Shown here piece by piece: positions 36,872-43,278 of a stretch of DNA of 64,000 bases. Below the pieces are notes generated by a model that worked only from the letters and a program-made list of their open reading frames with translations, made no database searches and was not told where the DNA came from. Origin of the DNA: OM182 bacterium MED-G24 (GTDB lineage Bacteria; Pseudomonadota; Gammaproteobacteria; Pseudomonadales; Azotimanducaceae); the NCBI GenBank assembly GCA_002457275.1, contig NTKD01000002.1, positions 29,378 to 93,377 of the forward strand. The letters run 5' to 3'. Position 1 is the stretch's first letter; the number at the start of each line of letters is the position of its first letter. A program made the translations under genes and the position numbers.

Positions 36872-37487
36872 AGACGTGGCTGCTGAATCGCTTGATCACT
36901 ACATCAGCCTTGACGGCTATCTCACCCGACTTTCGAGCAACGAACCTGTTCCGGGTGGCGGAGCAGCCGCAGGCGTGACCGGCGCACAGGCGGCTGCGCT
37001 GATTGGCATGGTTTGTGCGCTCAGCGAGGAGTCGCAAGAAATTACCACGATCGCAGCTGTAGCATACAAAGCACGCCAACGTTTCATTGCGCTGGCCGAT
37101 GCAGATATGACCAACTTTCTTGCGTTGATGCGCCTATATCAAACCCCCAGGGGATCTACACCGGCAGACCAGCGACGTCAGCAGATTGAGGCAGCCTTAA
37201 ACGATGCTGCAACCCCGCCCCTCGAGATGATGGCGTTATCAGAGGAGCTCGTCGGTCCGCTTCAGACGCTGTACGCGAGAGGCAACAGCAATCTTGTGAC
37301 CGATACCGGCATTGCGGCACACATGCTCGTCACCACGATCAACGCATCAGGGTTGAACGTTCGCATCAATCTGAAGTCCATGAAGGATGCAACAAATCGT
37401 CAGAGCATCCTTAACGAACTACAACGAGCAGAGCCCGCCCTTGCGGAACTTCAATCCCTGGCACAGGCCATTGGTGACAATCTGTAA
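36861..37487 (+). CDS. fchA: Methenyltetrahydrofolate cyclohydrolase (FchA / formimidoyl-THF cyclodeaminase family)
   Basis: 208 residues, all-helical FTCD-C fold. VPGGGAAAGVTGAQAAALIGMV near residue 30 is the folate-binding glycine-rich segment, given here as VPGGGAAAG and GAQAAALIGMVC; LYARGNSNLVTDTGIAAHML is the C-terminal block. It would hydrolyse methenyl-THF to 10-formyl-THF, completing the step begun by the MTD1-like protein, whose stop it overlaps by 11 bp. 10-formyl-THF feeds enzymes such as PurN, also in this window. Confidence 0.87.
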   Translation: MDHEDVAAESLDHYISLDGYLTRLSSNEPVPGGGAAAGVTGAQAAALIGMVCALSEESQEITTIAAVAYKARQRFIALADADMTNFLALMRLYQTPRGSTPADQRRQQIEAALNDAATPPLEMMALSEELVGPLQTLYARGNSNLVTDTGIAAHMLVTTINASGLNVRINLKSMKDATNRQSILNELQRAEPALAELQSLAQAIGDNL

Positions 37488-38688
37488 CTCAACCGGGCAA
37501 TACCCCCGACTGATCGCAGCATCACGGATCGTCAGCAGCCTGATGTTCTGCATTCTGACGAGCGCCTGCACCTGCACTACGATGGTTCAGAAAGACCATC
37601 CCACCACGGCCGACCCGGGCAATCCCTCGGTTATGACGACACCCGCACGCCAACTGCTACCGGCATTTGAAAACGGAATCGCAGAAGCGCTCTTTCAGCG
37701 ACTGGACGATGAGCTCTTACACCGCGCCAAACTGGGACGCACCAGTGATCAGATCCTGTCCACACACTGGCCGAATATCAAAAAAAGCGTCGATCCAAAC
37801 CTGCTCTCTTACGAACATGCACTAATCTGGCAGCATCTGCAGAGATTGGAGGAAACGGGCGCACTCCCGGATGACGTATTCGATTATCTGGGGACCATCT
37901 TACCCAAGCCAACGGATACCCCCAGAGGCGACGAGTTTACTCACGCGTCGAATGTTGCCAAGCAGTTGTATCTGAGTTCACTGAACAATGCCCTCATTAC
38001 CATATTGCCACAAGCCAGGGACATACTGCGGACTGAAATCGAAACGTTGCCGACCCTGTCCATCGCGCTTCAGTCACCCGGGGTATTCGGTGACCGTTAT
38101 GATGTGGCGTCTGCAACGTCATTGTTTGACCTGACAGGTGCACCCCGAAGGGACCTCACGCAAAGCGCAAGCCAGATCATGTTCCACGGGGTCCCGGGAG
38201 CACACCTGATCAACCACAAAGCACGCTGGCAAGGCATTCAAGGAACCCCACATACCCGTGCACATCGAAGGGGCTGGGCGCTCTACATGACAGACAAAAT
38301 CATCCAGGTCATGGAATCATCCCCTATCACTGACGGGCATCATCGCTTCTTCAGACGTCAGGTTCTGCTGGCCATGATTGACCATGGCATGATCAACCAT
38401 CAATGGTCCGATGACGATGCAACATCATTCTTGCTGAATCAGGGCATCGAGACCGACGACGCCTTATATATGCTTGCAACGGCGCGTCAGAACCCAGGGG
38501 ATTACCTGGACACACTGAGAGGGTATCGTGAACTTGTCGATATGGAGAATCGGCTACGTGACCAGACGGTGCGATTTCGGCTGACAGACTATCTTTCCGC
38601 GATCGTCAGATATGGCCCGGTGTCCCTGGCCGCACTCAGATGGCACATGAGTCACTCATTTCGTCCCGAAGAGGCAGGGAATCCATGA
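37474..38688 (+). CDS. DUF885-like lipoprotein with degenerate metal-binding motif
   Basis: 404 residues from GTG 37474, which overlaps fchA by 14 bp and gives a lipoprotein signal ending in CILTSAC. The C-terminal half aligns by eye with the DUF885 peptidase-like family (HGVPGAHLINHKARW, then HRRGWALYMTDKI and FFRRQVLLAMIDHGMINHQW). The family motif HEGxPGHHL is changed to FHGVPGAHL, losing the metal-binding His-Glu and one later His, so it is probably not an active metalloprotease. Function unknown. Last substantial gene of the transporter/folate unit. Confidence 0.7.
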   Translation: MTICNSTGQYPRLIAASRIVSSLMFCILTSACTCTTMVQKDHPTTADPGNPSVMTTPARQLLPAFENGIAEALFQRLDDELLHRAKLGRTSDQILSTHWPNIKKSVDPNLLSYEHALIWQHLQRLEETGALPDDVFDYLGTILPKPTDTPRGDEFTHASNVAKQLYLSSLNNALITILPQARDILRTEIETLPTLSIALQSPGVFGDRYDVASATSLFDLTGAPRRDLTQSASQIMFHGVPGAHLINHKARWQGIQGTPHTRAHRRGWALYMTDKIIQVMESSPITDGHHRFFRRQVLLAMIDHGMINHQWSDDDATSFLLNQGIETDDALYMLATARQNPGDYLDTLRGYRELVDMENRLRDQTVRFRLTDYLSAIVRYGPVSLAALRWHMSHSFRPEEAGNP

Positions 38689-38753
38689 AACAAAGACGGA
38701 AACGAGTGGAACAACAAGAAACGCATCGCCGCAGCCATCGTCCCAAGCAATAG
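38685..38753 (+). CDS. Possible 22-residue basic peptide
   Basis: ATG at 38685 overlaps the preceding stop as ATGA, with a GGCAGGGA ribosome site four bases upstream. The frame, MKQRRKRVEQQETHRR and six more residues, is rich in Arg, Lys, Gln and His and ends in TAG. Good translation signals but no recognisable family; could be chance. Confidence 0.25.
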   Translation: MKQRRKRVEQQETHRRSHRPKQ

Positions 38754-38783
38754 CTGACGGGACAAGCATGACGCGTTCTGGCT

Positions 38784-39119
38784 TTGACACTGCTTCTACC
38801 GGGCATGACGGGTTGTGTTGCCGCAGTCGCTGGTGCTGCCGCGGCGGGTTATTACGTCGGCAAAGATGAACGCACTGCAGGCGAGATTGCTGACGATGTC
38901 ACCATCGGCACCTCCCTCAAAACACTCCTGATCCGTGATCCCGCGATCAAAGCTTTTGCCATCGATATCGCTGTCCGCAACCGGGTCGTCACCCTGAGTG
39001 GCGGCGTTGGTTCAGAAGCTGCAAAAGCCCGTGCTATAGAACTCGCACGGAGTGTGAAGGGCGTCGTCGACGTCTACTCTGAACTGACACCATCTGTGCC
39101 TGATGTGGAAGATATCTAG
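38784..39119 (+). CDS. BON-domain lipoprotein, N-terminus uncertain
   Basis: The frame gives LLLPGMTGCVAAVAGAAAAG, a glycine/alanine-rich lipoprotein start resembling OsmY/DolP-type proteins, then one BON domain (IGTSLKTLLIRDPAIKAFAI, VRNRVVTLSGGVGSEAAKARAI, VKGVVDVYSEL). The only in-frame start near the signal is TTG 38784. A much better ATG with GGGA upstream stands at 38768 but in another frame, so a small deletion may have disturbed the start. Probably periplasmic, envelope maintenance. Its stop overlaps the convergent gene by four bases. Confidence 0.7.
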   Translation: MTLLLPGMTGCVAAVAGAAAAGYYVGKDERTAGEIADDVTIGTSLKTLLIRDPAIKAFAIDIAVRNRVVTLSGGVGSEAAKARAIELARSVKGVVDVYSELTPSVPDVEDI

Positions 39120-39580
39120 ACAGGCCGCCATCTGGAATGATGCGGATCACCGTGTCGGTATCGGGTCATCACCGCTTCCACAATGAGCAGTTCATAAAGT
39201 AGGGACTTCGACGACGGTCGAAAATTACACTCGGCTTCGATACGCTCCCGAACCTTGAGATCGGACAGTTGTTCCACTCGCGCACGAATCCGGAATTCTC
39301 CGCTGCTGCCTGAACTGTCCGGAAGGCTGCTATGTAAGGAACACTGGGGAGAACGTGCCAGATGACTGACCTTGGCTGACTCGGCGTCGGCAAACACGCA
39401 ACATCGCTGTTCCGCAATGATTGTTGTCACCGGATGAATGCGCGGCCAACCCGAACTGGCAATCGTTGCCAGGTAGGCGAGTCTTCCATCGAGCCGCTCG
39501 TGACCAAAAGCCGCGATCTGTGGTTCGGCTTCCATCAGCGCTCCCCAAGACACAGCCGGGGTTGTGACCGCTTCGCTCAT
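39116..39580 (-). CDS. Pyridoxamine 5'-phosphate oxidase family protein
   Basis: 154-residue split-barrel flavin/F420/haem-binding fold: RLAYLATIASSGWPRIHPVT near residue 33, then VFADAESAKVSHLARSPQCSL. This is the general stress / PNPOx-like type rather than PdxH itself. The ATG overlaps the stop of the decayed TPR-sulfotransferase gene as ATGA, so it was once the downstream partner of that gene. Substrate unknown. Confidence 0.82.
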   Translation of the reverse strand: MSEAVTTPAVSWGALMEAEPQIAAFGHERLDGRLAYLATIASSGWPRIHPVTTIIAEQRCCVFADAESAKVSHLARSPQCSLHSSLPDSSGSSGEFRIRARVEQLSDLKVRERIEAECNFRPSSKSLLYELLIVEAVMTRYRHGDPHHSRWRPV

Positions 39581-40164
39581 GCCAGAACATTCCTCCCAAG
39601 TGTTATTGAGACAGGTACTTCAACAGAATAACCAATGGCTTTTGCCAAAGGCTCGAGTTCCGCCATGTAGTGCTTCCATCGTCCCCTGGAGGACGTGTAC
39701 AACGGTTTTCGAACCTTCAAGAAGCTCGCGGTCTTCACCGTACGGGTATTCTTGTGATAGTTGAGACAGTCCTCCTAGAACTTCAGGTCGCAGACGCTGA
39801 GCAGCCGCTCGGTTTCCTTCTCGGCGAGCCCCTGATAAGCTTCGCCATAGTGCGACTTCAGAGAGCTGACTCGACGGAATTCCGCCTCTGCTTCCTCCAG
39901 CCTACCAACTCTGCGGTAAATTCCCGCGATTTTGTTATGAAACGCTGAGGCTTCATCGTTCAGCCCGATGGCCTTTTCAATCAGCGTGATGGCCTCGGGA
40001 TCACGATCCTGTTCACCCCGGATCAGTCCCAGAAGGTGATTTGCATCTGCATTGTCAGCATCTTCTTCAAGCACCTTGAGGTACACCTGTCCCGCAAAGG
40101 GGAGATCACCAGCGATCTGGCGATCTATTGCCTCCTTCAGTTGACTGAGCGTGGTCTCGTTCAC
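39577..40164 (-). pseudogene. TPR-sulfotransferase remnant: catalytic core deleted and one in-frame stop
   Basis: A single frame of 196 codons. Codons 1-113 are tetratricopeptide repeats (GQVYLKVLEEDADNADANHL, AIGLNDEASAFHNKIAGIYR). Codons from about 114 are the extreme C-terminus of a PAPS sulfotransferase (ERLLSVCDLKF, then EDCLNYHKNTRTVKTASFLK, RKPLYTSSRGRWKHY). The roughly 280-residue sulfotransferase core, including the PAPS-binding loop, is absent. A TAG at 39777-39775 cuts the tail at a place where relatives have Trp (LxWEDxCL). Without the tail the first 129 residues could still be made as a small TPR protein. Confidence 0.75.
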
Positions 40165-40201
40165 ATCTTTGCTCTACTGATCCAGGTATAATTAAAGGTG
40201 T

Positions 40202-40798
40202 CTAGTGATGCTGTTGATGGTCAATCCGGGAAGATCTGCGGTCGGCTCCCTTCAGGTCCCCGGTTGTCACAGCCGCCCCAGGTCCCATGGAACCGACTTC
40301 CAGCACCCTGACTAACGTGACCATCTCTTCGATTCTACCGCTTTCTTCATGATCACTGTGTTTTGAGGTCGATATCGCCAGCGTGACCTCAAACTGCTCG
40401 TCCTTTTTCACCGATGCGTGAAGCCCGGTCAGCATCAAGTGAAGACCTCCGGGTTTCAGGATCAACGACTCACCTGCATCGAGGTGTAACGCACTCTGGT
40501 GACGCATTCGCATCATGCCATCTTCAAGCACCGTGTCGTGCACCATGATCCGCTCCGCGATATCAGCCCCAACCGGATGTATTGAAACTGCATGTTGGCT
40601 CCCGTTGGTCAGTGTCCCAAATACGGCCGCAGTTCGTACCGCACCCGGTGTGGCACGGGACCAGGCTTCGAAGTGGAACTGTACCGGCTCCATCCGATGA
40701 GCCTGATGCTCAGGCAAGACCTCAGAACCCAGCGCACTCGAGGGCACGATGAACATCATGAGAAGGGCAAGCAGGCTCGGGCGAACAATCTCCAGCAT
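40202..40798 (-). CDS. Periplasmic PCu(A)C-type copper chaperone
   Basis: 198 residues with a signal peptide (LLALLMMFIVPSSALGS). The DUF461/PCu(A)C core shows RIMVHDTVLEDGMMRMR and LKPGGLHLMLTGL, containing the H-M-...-M-...-H-x-M copper(I) ligands. A His-rich tail (DHQQHH) may add metal sites. It should deliver copper to periplasmic cuproproteins such as cytochrome oxidase. It is divergent from the acyl-CoA ligase and lies 37 bp downstream of the TPR remnant. Confidence 0.85.
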   Translation of the reverse strand: MLEIVRPSLLALLMMFIVPSSALGSEVLPEHQAHRMEPVQFHFEAWSRATPGAVRTAAVFGTLTNGSQHAVSIHPVGADIAERIMVHDTVLEDGMMRMRHQSALHLDAGESLILKPGGLHLMLTGLHASVKKDEQFEVTLAISTSKHSDHEESGRIEEMVTLVRVLEVGSMGPGAAVTTGDLKGADRRSSRIDHQQHH

Positions 40799-40936
40799 AG
40801 ATCAAGACACATGGAAAAAGAGCGATTGTCCGCTAATGAGGATTGTCATGCCAGCCTGGGTATTGATGATCTGAGCGCTTTTCGGTTGCTCACCAACTCG
40901 GTATTCTTGCCGGTCAACGAAGCACCAGGGCGAGTG

Positions 40937-42433
40937 ATGTCGAACGACAACTTATATGCAGTGTTCAGCGAGCGTTTTGTCGAAACAGACACTTTCATTC
41001 GATCCCCCGACGGTTCAGACCTTTATAGCTATGCAGACCTGGATCACTACTCGGCCGTCTACGCAGATCGGCTCAAGGTTTTGGGCGCGGTGCCTGGAGA
41101 CCGAATCATGGTGCAGATGGAAAAATCTTCTTCCTGCCTGTTTCTGTATTTCGCATGTCTGAGGGGCGGCTTCGTCTATCTCCCGCTGAACACCGCTTAC
41201 CAGCCGGAGGAACTCGCCTACTTCGCGGAAAACGCTGAACCTGCTGTAGTTGTTACCTCGCCACTACAGAAGCCAGTCTTTGAAGGGTTCGCACAATGCC
41301 CGGTAGAAACCCTGGATCCCGAAGGTCATGGGAGTTTTTCGGATCAACTGCCGGATTCAGCCACGGGCGAAATCGTCTCCAGGTCCTACGACGATCTTGC
41401 TGCCATCCTTTACACCTCCGGAACCACGGGCAAACCCAAAGGGGCGATGCTCAGTCACGGCAACCTCACTTCAAACGCCAAGACACTGCATGCACTTTGG
41501 GGTTTTGTCCCTGGGGATGTACTCCTCCACGCATTGCCGATTTTTCACGTACACGGCCTCTTTGTTGCGACCAACGTTGCCGTCTTCAACGGCAGCACCC
41601 TGCTATTCTTCAACAAATTCGATGCCGCGTCGGTGGTTAACGCGCTCCCGACTGCCAGCGTCTACATGGGGGTTCCCACGAACTACACACGCATGCTGTC
41701 CGAACCTTCACTGGATCGATCAAGCTGCGCCAACATGCGACTTTTTATCAGTGGCTCAGCCCCCCTTCTAACGCAAACGTTCAGGGACTTCGAAACACGG
41801 ACCGACCATACCATTCTGGAACGATACGGCATGACTGAAACAGGAATGAACACCTCGAACCCGTTAGTCGGGGTACGTAAACCCGGCACGGTTGGACCTC
41901 CGCTGCCAGGTGTCGACATCAGAATTGTCGATGACAGCAACCAGACCGTGACTGATGGCGAGACAGGAAATCTCCTTGTCACCGGTCCCAACGTGTTCTC
42001 CGGGTACTGGCGGATGCCGGAAAAAAACCTGCAGGAATTCTCCGACGGTTATTTCAGAACCGGCGACCTCGCAAGCCGCGATGAGGACGGCTACATCTCC
42101 ATCGTTGGACGCAGCAAGGATCTCATCATTACCGGTGGTCTCAACGTGTACCCCAAGGAGGTCGAGTCTGTGATCGACCGCATGGAAGGCGTGAATGAAT
42201 CGGCTGTAATTGGGGTGCCTCATGCAGACTTCGGCGAAGCGGTCACCGCAGTGGTCGTTCTAGACGACGGTTCGTCGATCAGTGAAAACGATGTTGTTGC
42301 ACATCTGAAGTCGACACTCGCCAATTTCAAAGTCGCCAAGCAGGTCCACTTTGTGAATGAGCTGCCACGAAACGCCATGGGTAAAGTGCAGAAAAACCTG
42401 CTGCGGGACGAGTACGATACGGGCGTCAGATAA
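40937..42433 (+). CDS. AMP-forming acyl-CoA ligase, probable malonyl-CoA synthetase
   Basis: 498 residues from ATG 40937 (MSNDNLYAVFSERF). Adenylate-forming enzyme motifs: YTSGTTGKPKGAMLSHGNL, HALPIFHVHGLFVATN, RYGMTETGMNTSNP, GYFRTGDLASRDEDGYI and the C-terminal lysine motif PRNAMGKVQKN. The N-terminus, RMLSEPSLDR and GVPTNYTRML are typical of malonyl-CoA/methylmalonyl-CoA synthetases (MatB). The longer frame back to 40592 overlaps the divergent chaperone gene and has no family sequence. Cytoplasmic. Confidence 0.85.
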   Translation: MSNDNLYAVFSERFVETDTFIRSPDGSDLYSYADLDHYSAVYADRLKVLGAVPGDRIMVQMEKSSSCLFLYFACLRGGFVYLPLNTAYQPEELAYFAENAEPAVVVTSPLQKPVFEGFAQCPVETLDPEGHGSFSDQLPDSATGEIVSRSYDDLAAILYTSGTTGKPKGAMLSHGNLTSNAKTLHALWGFVPGDVLLHALPIFHVHGLFVATNVAVFNGSTLLFFNKFDAASVVNALPTASVYMGVPTNYTRMLSEPSLDRSSCANMRLFISGSAPLLTQTFRDFETRTDHTILERYGMTETGMNTSNPLVGVRKPGTVGPPLPGVDIRIVDDSNQTVTDGETGNLLVTGPNVFSGYWRMPEKNLQEFSDGYFRTGDLASRDEDGYISIVGRSKDLIITGGLNVYPKEVESVIDRMEGVNESAVIGVPHADFGEAVTAVVVLDDGSSISENDVVAHLKSTLANFKVAKQVHFVNELPRNAMGKVQKNLLRDEYDTGVR

Positions 42434-42466
42434 AACCACCGCGAGCCAGCACAGGCAATACCGATC

Positions 42467-43060
42467 ATGATCAGGCGACTCGCCGTACTTGCTTCCCACG
42501 AAGGCACCAACCTGCAGACCATCATTGATGCCTGTGAGACCGGGAAGCTGCAAGCTGTGGTGGCGCTCGTCATCAGCAACAACAGCCGGTCAGGGGCGCT
42601 CACGCGGGCGGTGAAACACAAGATTGACACGCTGCACCTTTCGTCAGCGACACATCCCGATCCGGACGACCTCGATGAGGCCATTGTCAATGCGCTCGAC
42701 AGCCACGCCATCGATTACATCGTGACGGCCGGTTACATGAAAAAGCTGCACCATCGGGTACTGACTCGATACGCCCATCGCATCTTCAATACGCATCCCT
42801 CGCTGCTACCGAAATATGGCGGCAAAGGCATGTATGGATCCCGCGTTCACGAGGCAGTCTTGGCTGCTGGTGATACGCAAACCGGGGTCACGGTTCATGA
42901 GGTCAATCAGCATTACGATGAGGGAGACATCATTAAACAAACCCACGTACCCGTCCTCCCCGATGATACGCCGCTGACCTTGTCGACCAGGGTGCAGGCG
43001 TGCGAGCACCGATTCCTGATCGAAACCCTCGCTGGTATCGTCGGTTCTCAGGAAGCCTGA
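42467..43060 (+). CDS. purN: Phosphoribosylglycinamide formyltransferase
   Basis: Uses 10-formyl-THF to formylate GAR in purine synthesis, 197 residues. Blocks: LAVLASHEGTNLQTIIDAC (usual GxGSN replaced by HEGTN), ISNNSRSGALTRA, and FNTHPSLLPKYGGKGMYG with the catalytic Asn-His. GVTVHEVNQHYDEGDII supplies the conserved Asp. It ends 63 bp before the ileS leader, separated from it by the leader's own promoter. Confidence 0.92.
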   Translation: MIRRLAVLASHEGTNLQTIIDACETGKLQAVVALVISNNSRSGALTRAVKHKIDTLHLSSATHPDPDDLDEAIVNALDSHAIDYIVTAGYMKKLHHRVLTRYAHRIFNTHPSLLPKYGGKGMYGSRVHEAVLAAGDTQTGVTVHEVNQHYDEGDIIKQTHVPVLPDDTPLTLSTRVQACEHRFLIETLAGIVGSQEA

Positions 43061-43089
43061 GCACGTCTGACACCTGATCTGGCGTCGGG

Positions 43090-43117
43090 TTGACATCAAA
43101 CAGGGATGGGCTAACCT
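43090..43117 (+). promoter_or_regulatory. Promoter of the ileS leader
   Basis: A perfect TTGACA (43090-43095) is followed after 16 bp by TAACCT (43112-43117), a weak -10 box. The predicted start, about 43124, coincides with the leader-peptide ATG, so the leader message may be leaderless. Confidence 0.55.
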
Positions 43118-43123
43118 TGTTGT

Positions 43124-43183
43124 ATGAATACGCACCGCCTATGCAACATAATTATTATCATTCCGCCATTCTCGGTGGGCTGA
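43124..43183 (+). CDS. Isoleucine leader peptide of ileS
   Basis: 19 codons, MNTHRLCNIIIIIPPFSVG, ending in TGA. Five consecutive Ile codons (ATA ATT ATT ATC ATT, 43148-43162) are followed by Pro-Pro, which recalls the IIIPP stretch of the enteric ilv leader peptide. They lie just upstream of hairpin-forming segments and an intrinsic terminator in front of isoleucyl-tRNA synthetase. Ribosome stalling here would report uncharged tRNA-Ile. There is no Shine-Dalgarno at a good distance, in keeping with a leaderless start. Confidence 0.75.
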   Translation: MNTHRLCNIIIIIPPFSVG

Positions 43184-43230
43184 TACGTGCTGAAACGCTG
43201 CGTTCCAACCCGCCACAAGGCGGGTTTTTT
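43163..43230 (+). terminator. Transcription attenuator with intrinsic terminator upstream of ileS
   Basis: Four complementary segments are present: 1, CCGCC (43163-43167); 2, GGTGGG (43174-43179); 3, AACCCGCC (43207-43214); 4, GGCGGGTT (43219-43226) followed by T4. Pairing 1:2 gives a pause hairpin, 2:3 an antiterminator and 3:4 the terminator. The Ile codons end exactly at segment 1, and the leader stop codon abuts segment 2. A ribosome stalled at Ile would cover 1 and free 2 to pair with 3, allowing read-through into ileS; a ribosome reaching the stop would mask 2 and let 3:4 terminate. Confidence 0.8.
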
Positions 43231-43278
43231 CGTTTATGACATTCAAAAGTAACAATACCAGGCACCAGCAGACAGATC

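Noticed and set aside
40592..40936. N-terminal extension of the acyl-CoA ligase.
   Set aside because: It overlaps the divergent copper-chaperone gene and reads as low-complexity basic sequence; ATG 40937 matches the family start.
43141..43239. A plus-strand frame MQHNYYHSAILGGLIRAETL and onwards across the ileS leader.
   Set aside because: It reads through the terminator stem and lacks a ribosome site; the overlapping frame with five Ile codons fits the regulated gene and hairpin spacing far better.
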